DNA from: Nitrospira sp. KM1
GTDB taxonomy: Bacteria > Nitrospirota > Nitrospiria > Nitrospirales > Nitrospiraceae
Reading direction: 5' to 3'
Assembly: GCF_011405515.1 (NCBI RefSeq)
Contig: NZ_AP022671.1
Span: forward strand, 1,178,001-1,242,000
DNA: 64,000 nucleotides
Part shown: one piece after another, positions 26,303 through 34,590 of the stretch
Numbering within the stretch: position 1 is the stretch's first letter
How the letters are laid out: each line of letters opens with the position of its first letter
Program-made: the position numbers and the translations under genes
The notes under the pieces: generated by a model
Database searches by the model: none
The model's input: only the letters and a program-made list of their open reading frames with translations
Told to the model about the DNA's origin: nothing

Positions 26303-27169
26303 ATGGACTATGTGAAACCTCATGACGTCGTCACGGAAATGGTGAGCGCCGGAGCGTTGAAGCTGGACGTACCGGTCCGACACCTCTTGATACGCGGAGC
26401 GCTTGCCGGAGCCTATTTGGGTGTCGCCACCAGCATGGCCGTGACCGCCGCGGTTGAAACCGGCAGCTGGCTGGTGGGTTCTCTGCTGTTCCCGTTCGGG
26501 CTCTGTCTCGCCATCCTCTTGAAGACTGAAATCATTACCGGCAGTTTTGCCCTGCTGCCTTGTGCCGCCGTGGACGGCAAACCCAATGCGTCCATCGGCC
26601 GGGTACTCAAGAATTGGGGATGGGTCTTTCTCGGCAATCTCCTCGGCAGCACAGCCTATGCAATTTTGCTGGCCATCGTACTGACCACGGGGGGCGACGC
26701 CGCGATATCGACCACGGGCGCCAAATTGGTCACGATCGCCGAAGCCAAGACCACGTACTACGCGTCTCATGAATCAGCCGGGCTGGTGACCGTGTTTACG
26801 AAGGGAATGCTGTGCAACTGGATGGTCGGTCTCGCCGTGGTCTTCGCCTTCGCGACGACGTCGCTGACCGGAAAAATCGTCGCGATCTGGGGACCTACGC
26901 TCATGTTCTTTTCCCAAGGATTCGAACACGCGGTCGTGAACATGTTTGTCATTCCTGTCGGAATGTTGCTGGGAGCGCACGTCACGCTGTCTGATTGGTG
27001 GCTCTGGAACCAAATCCCGGTCACGCTGGGCAATTTGGTCGGGGGCATGCTGTTCACGGGCCTGGCCATTTACATCACCCATCGGCCGGCGTCTGCGGAT
27101 GCGCCGGCGCCGGCTGATCGATCGCACAGCGTAGCGGATGAGCATCCCCGATATTCCCCGACCTATTGA
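26303..27169 (+). CDS. Formate/nitrite transporter family channel (FocA/NirC type)
   Basis: A 288-aa membrane protein with six hydrophobic segments and the family signatures KTEIITGSFALLPCAA (after helix 2), GWVFLGNLLGS and GMLCNWMVGLAVVFAFA, the latter matching the conserved CNxxVxLAV region. Members form pentamers passing formate, nitrite or related anions. In this context, 0.8 kb from nirK, nitrite is the likely substrate, an inference. ATG 26303 follows GGAG by seven bases. The C-terminal 25 residues are a Pro/Ala-rich cytoplasmic tail. Confidence 0.9.
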   Translation: MDYVKPHDVVTEMVSAGALKLDVPVRHLLIRGALAGAYLGVATSMAVTAAVETGSWLVGSLLFPFGLCLAILLKTEIITGSFALLPCAAVDGKPNASIGRVLKNWGWVFLGNLLGSTAYAILLAIVLTTGGDAAISTTGAKLVTIAEAKTTYYASHESAGLVTVFTKGMLCNWMVGLAVVFAFATTSLTGKIVAIWGPTLMFFSQGFEHAVVNMFVIPVGMLLGAHVTLSDWWLWNQIPVTLGNLVGGMLFTGLAIYITHRPASADAPAPADRSHSVADEHPRYSPTY

Positions 27170-27190
27170 GGAGCATGGACAACGGATCTC

Positions 27191-28783
27191 ATGGCAGAGA
27201 TTGAACACCCGCGGCTTCAAGGATGGCACTTCGTTCTTCTGAACATCATCCTGGGTCTGGCACACATGCTCGTCCTCTTCAATGCCGGCAGCTACGTCGC
27301 ACTCCTGCCTCATGCAGCGGGCGACCTGGGCGGTGTGCTCCCGAGCTTCGGAACATGGGCGCAGACCGACTTCTTGATTGCGCTGGCTCTCGCGTTTCCT
27401 CTGGCGCGATGGTGTGCGTCGAGATTTGGTGAAAGGCGGGTCTTCACGGTTGCCTTCATCGTGTACGCGGCCGCCTCCGCCCTCTGCGTCATCGGTGGCG
27501 GCATCGCGACATTCGTTCCGGCCCGCATCCTGCTCGGTCTTGCGGGGGGCGTGACCTTACCCTTGGGGCAGACGCTCCTGCTCGAAGAATATCCCGATCG
27601 GCTCAAGTCCGTGGGCTTGTCGATCTGGGGTCTCTTCACGCTGATGCCGTTTACATTGGGATTGGCCACGGGAGGCTGGCTCGCCGATACCTGGTCGTGG
27701 CGCGCGCTGTTCATCCTCAACATTCCGTTGGCCCTGTTGGTCGCCGCGTCGACAGCCGCGCTGCTCCACGGGAGGGCCGTCGAAATCCGCCGCGAGCGAT
27801 TCGATCTGGCGGGCTTTCTCCTGCTCGCGGTGATCTTCGGAGGCCTGCAAACCATGTTGAACGAGGGAAACGACGTCGATTGGTTCGATGATCCGGTTCT
27901 TCGGATCGTGCTCGTGATCGTGGCCCTCGCCATCCCCGCCTGGATTATCTGGGAACTGGGCGAACCCCGGCCGGCTGTCGATATCCGTCTGTTCGGCCGG
28001 CGCAATTTCTTCGTCGGACTCGGATGCCTCGGCATCGGCTTCCTCGCCGTTCAGGGCCTGTCGGCTCTGTTCGTCGTTCAACTGCAGACGCTGATGGGAT
28101 ATTCGTCAACCCTCGCCGGACTGGTCTTCCTTCCGATGATGCTCCTCGGCATTCCGGTCATCGCCGTCATGCATGAACTGGCGAAACACGTGGACGTTCG
28201 GCTGTTGGCCTGCCTCAACGCGCTGGGGTTTGCCGCAACTTTCTACTGGATCGGCCTGTACGACGATCCTCAATCGTACGATCATTTCTTCTGGCCGATG
28301 GTCCTCGAAGGGGTGTTTCTGGGATCGTTCTTCACACCCCTCACCGTGCTTACCTTGCATGGATTGACCGGCGAACGGATCATGCGCGCCGCCGAAGCCG
28401 CAAATCTGTTTCGCATCGCCGCCGGCGCACTGGGTATCACGTGGCAGGGCATCATCGTGTTTCGGCGGAAACCGTTCCATCAGCTTCAGCTCAGCGATCA
28501 TTTCGGTGGACGGATGTCCGCCTCCTACGATCCTCTTCAGCAGATCACCCTCAAATTTCAGGAGGCAGGATTCGATCCGGCCGTGATCCCGTACAAATTG
28601 CAGCTCCTCGTGAAGCAACAGGCGGGAATTCTGGCCTTGAACGATGCGTTTTTCGTTTCAAGCTTTCTCTGCATGGGCCTCGCCGTGGCCGTCTGGTTCG
28701 CCCAATCCACGCGCGTCCCGACCCGGTCGCCGGTCCGGGCCGTCAAGGAACTTCGCGCCGAAGAACTGATGGAGCAGCCGTGA
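27191..28783 (+). CDS. DHA2-type MFS efflux permease (EmrB-like)
   Basis: A 530-aa permease with about 14 hydrophobic segments in the EmrB/QacA arrangement, including AFPLARWCASRFGERRVF after helix 2 and LLGLAGGVTLPLGQTLLL in helix 4. In tripartite pumps this protein uses the proton gradient to drive drugs or metabolites through an adaptor and an outer-membrane channel. Both partners follow immediately: the outer-membrane gene starts inside its stop (GTGA overlap), and the adaptor comes next. It starts 21 bases after the anion-channel gene, so all four may be cotranscribed. Confidence 0.9.
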   Translation: MAEIEHPRLQGWHFVLLNIILGLAHMLVLFNAGSYVALLPHAAGDLGGVLPSFGTWAQTDFLIALALAFPLARWCASRFGERRVFTVAFIVYAAASALCVIGGGIATFVPARILLGLAGGVTLPLGQTLLLEEYPDRLKSVGLSIWGLFTLMPFTLGLATGGWLADTWSWRALFILNIPLALLVAASTAALLHGRAVEIRRERFDLAGFLLLAVIFGGLQTMLNEGNDVDWFDDPVLRIVLVIVALAIPAWIIWELGEPRPAVDIRLFGRRNFFVGLGCLGIGFLAVQGLSALFVVQLQTLMGYSSTLAGLVFLPMMLLGIPVIAVMHELAKHVDVRLLACLNALGFAATFYWIGLYDDPQSYDHFFWPMVLEGVFLGSFFTPLTVLTLHGLTGERIMRAAEAANLFRIAAGALGITWQGIIVFRRKPFHQLQLSDHFGGRMSASYDPLQQITLKFQEAGFDPAVIPYKLQLLVKQQAGILALNDAFFVSSFLCMGLAVAVWFAQSTRVPTRSPVRAVKELRAEELMEQP

Positions 28784-30276
28784 CACAGAGGGCACGTCAC
28801 TTGATTGGGGTCATGCAGGCTGGAATGCTCTTGGTCCTGGCCGGTTGTGCATGGATTCCCAAAGGCGATCCGCCGGCCGTCTATATCGAATCGCCGGAGC
28901 TGAGGGAAACGATCGAGGAAGTCACCAGCCGGCTGCACAAATGGCCGGACGACCGATGGTGGGAACAGTTTCAGAATCCGGAGCTCAATGCCCTGATGGA
29001 GTCGGCATTACGCGACAACCCCGGTCTCAAGGTGGCGTCGGCCCGCCTCAAGGAAGCCATGGGATTGGTGCGGGTGGAGGGAGCGCGCCTATTGCCGTTT
29101 CTCGAGGCAGATGCATCGCTCACGTACGAGCGCATTTCCCAGCACGGAGTGTTTGCGGCGTTGAATCCGGAGGTCGCAGGCGCGCGCATTCTGCTCGGCG
29201 TGATCAATCCCCTCAGCTTCCGTTACGAATTCGATTTCTGGGGAAAGAATCGTGCGACATTGGAAGCGGCGTTGGGACAGGCGGCCGCCGAGGAGGCCGA
29301 AACCGCGGAAGTGAAGTTGCGGCTGACCACCGGCATCGCCCGCGCGTATTTCCGGGGACAGGCCCTGCATCGCCAGTTGGAGCTGGTCAGAGCCATTGTC
29401 GCGATCCGCCGGCAGCTTCGCCGACTCGCCGAAACCCGGTTCCGTCTCGGATTGGATAACGACCTGGCGGTCAAGCAATCCATTGCCGACTACGAAACGG
29501 CCGTGAAACGTGAGGCCGGAGTTCGCGACCAGCTCGCCGTTCAACGGCATCTCCTCGCCAGGTTGGCAGGCAAAGGTCCCGACGATACCGCCGGCCTGTT
29601 CAGCCGGGCGACCGTCATACCCCGCCATGTGCCGGTCCCGGAGCACCTGTCGATGGGACTGTTGATTCACCGGCCGGACCTGGCCTCGGCGCTGTATCGG
29701 GCGGATTCCGCAGCCCGTCTGGTCAAGGTGGCCAAGACGCAGTTCTATCCCACGATCGATTTGACCGCCTTCGTCGGGTTCAACGCCTTGACCCTGACGA
29801 AGGGCGCCGACAAGCTCGCCAACTTTCTCTTTTCTGGTCAAAGTTTTTCCTACGGGTTCGCGCCCGGCCTCCGATTGCCCTGGTTCGAAGGCGGACGGTT
29901 GCGCGGAGAACTGGCCGTCCACCGGGCGGAATATGATTCCGCGGTCGAGCTGTACAACGATACGCTGCTTGGCGCGCTGCGGGAAGTCGCGGACAGCTTG
30001 AGCGCATGGCAATCCACTCGTGAAATGCTGGAATCGCACGAGCGCCTGGTCGCCGCGGTGGGTGAAGACCTGCGCCTGGCGAAGGTGCGCCTGGTCTCGG
30101 GGCTGGACGACGACCGCGAGGTCTTGCGCCACCGGTACCCGCTGCTTGAACAGGAATACGCGTTACGGGCGTTGGAAGGCGATCAACTCGTCGCCGCCGT
30201 CGATCTGATCGAAGCGCTGGGCGGTGGATACCATAACGCGGATATCGAGAAACGACCGTCTCAGGGAGCGAATTGA
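28780..30276 (+). CDS. NodT-family outer-membrane efflux lipoprotein (TolC-like)
   Basis: A 498-aa outer-membrane channel of the TolC superfamily. A lipoprotein signal ends LVLAGC with Cys23. The repeated helical regions begin RWWEQFQNPELNALMESALRDNPGLKVASARLKEA and recur near LLIHRPDLASALYRADSAARLVKVAKTQFYPTIDLTAF, the typical NodT repeat. GTG 28780 overlaps the permease stop. It should form the trimeric exit duct for the EmrB/EmrA pair on either side. Confidence 0.9.
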   Translation: MTQRARHLIGVMQAGMLLVLAGCAWIPKGDPPAVYIESPELRETIEEVTSRLHKWPDDRWWEQFQNPELNALMESALRDNPGLKVASARLKEAMGLVRVEGARLLPFLEADASLTYERISQHGVFAALNPEVAGARILLGVINPLSFRYEFDFWGKNRATLEAALGQAAAEEAETAEVKLRLTTGIARAYFRGQALHRQLELVRAIVAIRRQLRRLAETRFRLGLDNDLAVKQSIADYETAVKREAGVRDQLAVQRHLLARLAGKGPDDTAGLFSRATVIPRHVPVPEHLSMGLLIHRPDLASALYRADSAARLVKVAKTQFYPTIDLTAFVGFNALTLTKGADKLANFLFSGQSFSYGFAPGLRLPWFEGGRLRGELAVHRAEYDSAVELYNDTLLGALREVADSLSAWQSTREMLESHERLVAAVGEDLRLAKVRLVSGLDDDREVLRHRYPLLEQEYALRALEGDQLVAAVDLIEALGGGYHNADIEKRPSQGAN

Positions 30277-30280
30277 ATCG

Positions 30281-31774
30281 ATGAACACGGTCGATCCCCC
30301 CTCTCCCCACCTCAACGAAGAGGCTGTCCACCGGCAACGGACCGGCCGGTTGCTGTGCGTGGCGGTGCTGGCCGCCATTGCGCTGGCTGTATATGCCACC
30401 TACTGGTGGACGTATTCGCGATACTGGGTGGAGACCGACAACGCGTATGTGACGGGCAACCTGGTTCCCGTGGCGGCCCAGGCCACAGGCATCGTGACGC
30501 AGGTGCTCTTCGAAGAGACACAATTCGTCAATCGCGGAGACGTCATGTTGCGCCTTGACGAACACGAAGCCTATGCCGCCTTGGGGAGGGCACGGGGGCG
30601 CCTCGGTGATACAGTGCGCCGGATCAACGCGCTGTTCTTCACCCAGCGCCAACTGGCCGAGAAACTGTCCGCACGCCGGGCGAGACTGGCAGTCGTGAGC
30701 CATGACGTGACACGGTACCGCCAGGCCTCTCCGAGCGGGGCGGTCTCGAAACAGATTCTGCAAAATGCGCTCGATCAGCTGGAAGGACTCCGGGCGGAGG
30801 TCCGCGAAACGCAGGCCGAGTATGACGCGCTGGATGCGCAGATCGGCGGGACGACCGTCATGGACCATCCGGCCGTCGAACTGGCGAAACATGAGTTTAT
30901 CGAAGCGCACCTGGAATATGCGCGCCAGCAGATCCGTGCTCCCGTATCGGGCTACATCGCCAAACGCAAGGCGCAGGTGGGAGACCGCGTGAAGCCCGGC
31001 ACGAATCTCATGACGATCGTCCCGCTGGATCACTTGTGGGTGGAGGCCAACCTGCGTGAAACGGAGATGGGCGACATCCGTCCCGGGCAGCCGGCGGAGG
31101 TCCGCGTCGATCTCTACGGAGGGAAACACACCTTTCATGGAACCGTCGAGGGCCTCGTTCCCGGCACGGGCAGCCCGTTCGCGCTGCTTCCGCCGGACAA
31201 TTCGACGGGGAACTTCATCCATATCACCGAACGGGTTCCGGTGCGCATCGCGTTGCCGGCGGACGAGATCCGCGAATATCCGATCAGGCCGGGCCTGTCC
31301 ACCGTCACCAAGATTCATGTCAGCGAATCAGGCCAATCCGTCTGGTCGTCACTGGCCAAGGCCGATACGGACGAATACCAAACAGACGTCTATGGAGACG
31401 AATTGACGAGCGCCGAATCTCTGGCCAAGACCGTGATCGCCGGGAATGTGCGACGCACCGATCAAGACATCGAGTTGGCTCAGAATCTTTCCGGCTATCC
31501 CTCTCCCCGGACCAGCCATCGAAGCCCATCGACGCTTTCGGATCTCGATCGGCCGAACGACGATCTCACCAGCGGTCCGGCCAGACGGCAACATGAGCCG
31601 CTGCCGGAATTCTATGTTCCGCCGAGAAGTCCCGATCTCGGCTCGACATTCTTTCCCCTCGCTCCTGCCGCGGGACCAAACTCCAAGTTGGGACCTGCGA
31701 CAGGGCCACCGCTACCCTCACGATCGCCTACCGACTCCCGGTTCACACCGGGATCCGACCATAGAATGCGCTGA
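30281..31774 (+). CDS. HlyD/EmrA-type membrane fusion protein with long C-terminal extension
   Basis: A 497-aa adaptor. Residues 23-45 are the membrane anchor, followed by the lipoyl-like halves (TDNAYVTGNLVPVAAQATGIV; IRAPVSGYIAKRKAQVGDRVKPG) that bracket a helical hairpin, then the beta-barrel region (LWVEANLRETEMGDIRPGQPAEV). EmrA proteins are usually about 390 aa. Here about 100 extra residues, rich in Pro/Ser/Thr and lacking obvious structure, follow residue 390. The gene starts 4 bases after the outer-membrane component stop. Confidence 0.9.
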   Translation: MNTVDPPSPHLNEEAVHRQRTGRLLCVAVLAAIALAVYATYWWTYSRYWVETDNAYVTGNLVPVAAQATGIVTQVLFEETQFVNRGDVMLRLDEHEAYAALGRARGRLGDTVRRINALFFTQRQLAEKLSARRARLAVVSHDVTRYRQASPSGAVSKQILQNALDQLEGLRAEVRETQAEYDALDAQIGGTTVMDHPAVELAKHEFIEAHLEYARQQIRAPVSGYIAKRKAQVGDRVKPGTNLMTIVPLDHLWVEANLRETEMGDIRPGQPAEVRVDLYGGKHTFHGTVEGLVPGTGSPFALLPPDNSTGNFIHITERVPVRIALPADEIREYPIRPGLSTVTKIHVSESGQSVWSSLAKADTDEYQTDVYGDELTSAESLAKTVIAGNVRRTDQDIELAQNLSGYPSPRTSHRSPSTLSDLDRPNDDLTSGPARRQHEPLPEFYVPPRSPDLGSTFFPLAPAAGPNSKLGPATGPPLPSRSPTDSRFTPGSDHRMR

Positions 31775-31859
31775 CTGACACCGGCAGATCACCATCGGCC
31801 AACGTCATTCGTCGATTAGGAAATGTTGAATCGACCGCCTACTTATAATCGTCCGGCAA

Positions 31860-32177
31860 CTATGGATTCGGCGCGACGAACACCAGGACTTTGAGACGCT
31901 GGCCGGTGTGATTTTTCACGCCGTGTTCTTCGCCGGCAGGAGCCATCGTTCCCTGCCACTGTCGCAGAACCTGTTTCTCATTGCCGACCTGAAATGTACC
32001 TTCTCCCTCCAACACGAGATACACCTTATCCTGTTCGCCATGGATATGGCCCTTCTGCTCCTGACCCGCTTCGAAGCAGTAGACGTCGCAGAAAAAGCGC
32101 GGCGTTTCAAATATATTGTTTTTCTTCATCTTGTCATGACTAAACTGCTGATAATCCGAAAGGCTTATGACTTTCAT
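31860..32177 (-). CDS. Cupin-fold protein
   Basis: A 105-aa single-domain cupin. Motif 1 is GHIHGEQDKVYLVLEGEGTFQVG (metal-type His, His and Glu-like positions) and motif 2 is APAGEEHGVKNHTGQRLKVLVF. Such small cupins bind a metal and may be isomerases, dioxygenases or sensors; the substrate is unknown. ATG 32177 has AAGGAG four bases upstream, better than the upstream in-frame start. It converges with the efflux operon and diverges from the TPR gene. Confidence 0.82.
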   Translation of the reverse strand: MKVISLSDYQQFSHDKMKKNNIFETPRFFCDVYCFEAGQEQKGHIHGEQDKVYLVLEGEGTFQVGNEKQVLRQWQGTMAPAGEEHGVKNHTGQRLKVLVFVAPNP

Positions 32178-32320
32178 ACAACTCCTTCTGTGATACATTC
32201 TTCGGTGTCCTGCCGATCAATACGGTCCGCAGTATAAACAGAACACCACAGGAAAATCAGGATCTACCGGATCATACTTTGACCGCCCACGGGCGTTTCA
32301 GATACTCTGATTTCACCAGC

Positions 32321-34033
32321 ATGAACCGCTCGGAACGCCGCCGCCAGGATGCGCAACTCGGTAAAGGGCGAATCACCGGACCGTCCGGCGCCGAGTCATG
32401 GCTTCACCAAGGGCGTGCCCATCAACAGGCGGGGCGATTCGTCGAAGCCGAGCAGGCCTATCTGCAGGCTCTTGAACTGGCCCCCCGGCATGCCGAGGCC
32501 TTTCACCTGCTCGGACTCATCGCATATCGTCTCAATCGTTTGGATGACGCAATCAGCTATCTTGTGCGGGCCATCGAGTATGGGCCGTCGGCCCCGGTCT
32601 ATCGGTTCAACCTCGGCATCCTGCTTCAGAAGGCGGGCCGGCTTGAAGAGGCCGTGACCACCTACAAAAAGGCTGTTGAGTTAAATGGCAAATACGGCGA
32701 CGCCTATATCAATCTCGGCAACGCGCTCCGTGACTCCGGACAATTGCAACAGGCAGTCCGTGCCTATCGGCAGGCCTTGGCGATCAATCCCTCGCATGCC
32801 GATACTCATAACAATCTCGGCGTGGCGTTGAAGGAGAGCGGCGACCTTGAGGAGGCTCTGACATGCTACCGGCGTGCGATTGAATTGAAACCTGTGCACT
32901 TGGAGGCCATGAACAACCTGGGACTCGCTCTCATGGAGACCGGCACACTCCGAGAGGCCATTGCGTCCTTTCAGCAAGCCCTTGCCATCCAGCCAGACTA
33001 TCAGAAGGCACTCTATAATCTCGGCGTGGCGTGGTCATGGGCCGGTGACGAGAACAAGGCCGTGAATTGCCTGACTCGGGTCGCCCGATCCAGACACGAT
33101 CATGGGAAGCCGATGACAGACTCTTCGGTGTTCCGCTCTCGCATTAAACATGACCGCGAACAGATCGACTACCTTCTGCATCAGCACAAGTTGGGCGATG
33201 AACAGCGTCCTTACCTCACCGCACTGGCAGAGTGTCAACGGCGACTGGAGCAAGACTCCTCTCCCGGCAACCGCGTCCGGATGACTGCCGCCGACCTCTC
33301 AGGCCTCGCTCCATCGTTCAATCGGATGCTGTTCCATCACCCCCCGGACCGCGTGTCTCACGGAGCTATCAACCGGACGCTTGACGCCCATGCCGTAGAA
33401 GAACGCTATCACCAAGCCCACCCGGGAGTGACTTTTATCGACGACCTGTTGAACGCAGAAGCCTTGGAGGCGCTCCGGCGGTTTTGCTGGGAAGCGACGA
33501 TCTGGAAGAAGGATTACGAAAACGGCTACTGCGGCGCGTTTCTCGGGGATGGATTCGCCTCGCCGCTGCTCTTTCAAATCGCGGAAGAGCTTCGGTTGAA
33601 ATTTCCCGGCATCTTCGGTGCGCACCGCCTGACCCAGGCATGGGCGTTCAAACAGGACAGCGCGCGCCGGGGATTGAACATTCACGCCGACGCCGCAGCC
33701 GTGAACGTCAATTTCTGGATCACGCCGGACGAAGCCAATCTGAACAAGGAGACGGGCGGCCTGGTCGTCTATGATAAGGAAGCGCCGCGGGAGTGGAACT
33801 TCAAAGACTACAACAGCGAGCAGAGCAAACCGAAAATCATGGGCTGGCTGAACGGCGTGGGGGCTCGTGCGATCAGGATACCCTATCGGGCCAACCGCGC
33901 GGTCGTCTTCAACTCAGATCTCTTCCACGAAAGCGACGACATTTCGTTCAGAGACGAGTATCTGTCGCGCCGCATCAACATTACTCTGCTGTACGGGTAT
34001 CGCCTCAGAGACCAACCGCTGCCGCGAACCTGA
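32321..34033 (+). CDS. TPR protein fused to a 2OG-Fe(II)-oxygenase-like domain
   Basis: A 570-aa cytoplasmic-looking protein. Residues about 25-265 hold at least six TPR units (GRFVEAEQAYLQALELAPRH, GRLEEAVTTYKKAVELNGKY and so on). The C-terminal half has a jelly-roll oxygenase pattern: NIHADAAAVNVNFW (His455, Asp457), GGLVVYD, the distal ligand in SDLFHES (His536) and RRINIT (Arg near 550 for 2-oxoglutarate). Such enzymes hydroxylate protein side chains or small molecules. The start is not fixed: ATG 32321 and TTG 32279 both lack a clear ribosome site. Confidence 0.72.
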   Translation: MNRSERRRQDAQLGKGRITGPSGAESWLHQGRAHQQAGRFVEAEQAYLQALELAPRHAEAFHLLGLIAYRLNRLDDAISYLVRAIEYGPSAPVYRFNLGILLQKAGRLEEAVTTYKKAVELNGKYGDAYINLGNALRDSGQLQQAVRAYRQALAINPSHADTHNNLGVALKESGDLEEALTCYRRAIELKPVHLEAMNNLGLALMETGTLREAIASFQQALAIQPDYQKALYNLGVAWSWAGDENKAVNCLTRVARSRHDHGKPMTDSSVFRSRIKHDREQIDYLLHQHKLGDEQRPYLTALAECQRRLEQDSSPGNRVRMTAADLSGLAPSFNRMLFHHPPDRVSHGAINRTLDAHAVEERYHQAHPGVTFIDDLLNAEALEALRRFCWEATIWKKDYENGYCGAFLGDGFASPLLFQIAEELRLKFPGIFGAHRLTQAWAFKQDSARRGLNIHADAAAVNVNFWITPDEANLNKETGGLVVYDKEAPREWNFKDYNSEQSKPKIMGWLNGVGARAIRIPYRANRAVVFNSDLFHESDDISFRDEYLSRRINITLLYGYRLRDQPLPRT

Positions 34034-34074
34034 CGATGGGCACCGGTGGAGCGGGACGAGCGCCCGGGGCGTGC

Positions 34075-34431
34075 TCACGCTGCCGTGGAGGTATCACCAT
34101 GTTGCCCGTGTTGATACGGATGGAGCTCCAGCTGGGTCACGGTGTGCTGCAACCTCGCCCATTCATCCGGCGCCATCGTCACGAACTCGAGCCCGAATTG
34201 CTGTGTGCGACTCCAGCGGACGATTCCCTCCTGCACGACAAGAGGCGGATCGTCGTCGAAAACTTGAATGCGCAGCTCCAGCGAGGTCCCCGGACGAACT
34301 TCGATGCGACTCTCGACGCGGCATCCACGGAGGGACAGATCCATAAGGTTGCCGTCACCCCCCACGACGTTCAGGGACGTAAATGAACTGCGGAACCTGA
34401 CCGGAAATCGTTGAGTTTTCCGTTGCTCCAT
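34075..34431 (-). CDS. PilZ-domain protein
   Basis: A 118-aa protein with the two c-di-GMP motifs of PilZ: an arginine motif near the start (MEQRKTQRFPVRF, RxxxR) and DLSLRGC in place of D/NxSxxG. Further beta strands follow (GIVRWSRTQQFGLEFVTM). It should be a small c-di-GMP effector acting on motility, surface polymer or secretion. ATG 34431 has AGAGG six bases upstream. A repeat element begins 34 bases upstream of the start, so its promoter may lie in or beyond that element. Confidence 0.82.
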   Translation of the reverse strand: MEQRKTQRFPVRFRSSFTSLNVVGGDGNLMDLSLRGCRVESRIEVRPGTSLELRIQVFDDDPPLVVQEGIVRWSRTQQFGLEFVTMAPDEWARLQHTVTQLELHPYQHGQHGDTSTAA

Positions 34432-34464
34432 CTTGATCCTCTCAGCGGTGACGCTTCTCAATAT

Positions 34465-34590
34465 GCAGAGCGTTCAAAAAGGCTGTTCAGCGAGGCCGCA
34501 GCGAGCGAAGGGGCGAGGCGTACTTTGTTCCGTACGTTGAGCCTCTGAGCGATGCGAGAACAAAGCTGACGGCCTTTTTCAACGCTCTGC
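34465..34590. repeat. 126-bp repeat element with terminal inverted repeats (MITE/REP-like), copy 1
   Basis: The left end GCAGAGCGTTCAAAAAGGC and right end GCCTTTTTCAACGCTCTGC are complementary with one mismatch, and the pairing continues inward to CAGC/GCTG. The interior shows GAGGC-GTAC...GTAC...GCCTC dyads and a GATGCGAGAAC block. A related copy is at 47011-47272. It touches the last base of the rtcB stop codon. No coding capacity. It could be a non-autonomous mobile element or a strong bidirectional terminator. Confidence 0.7.
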
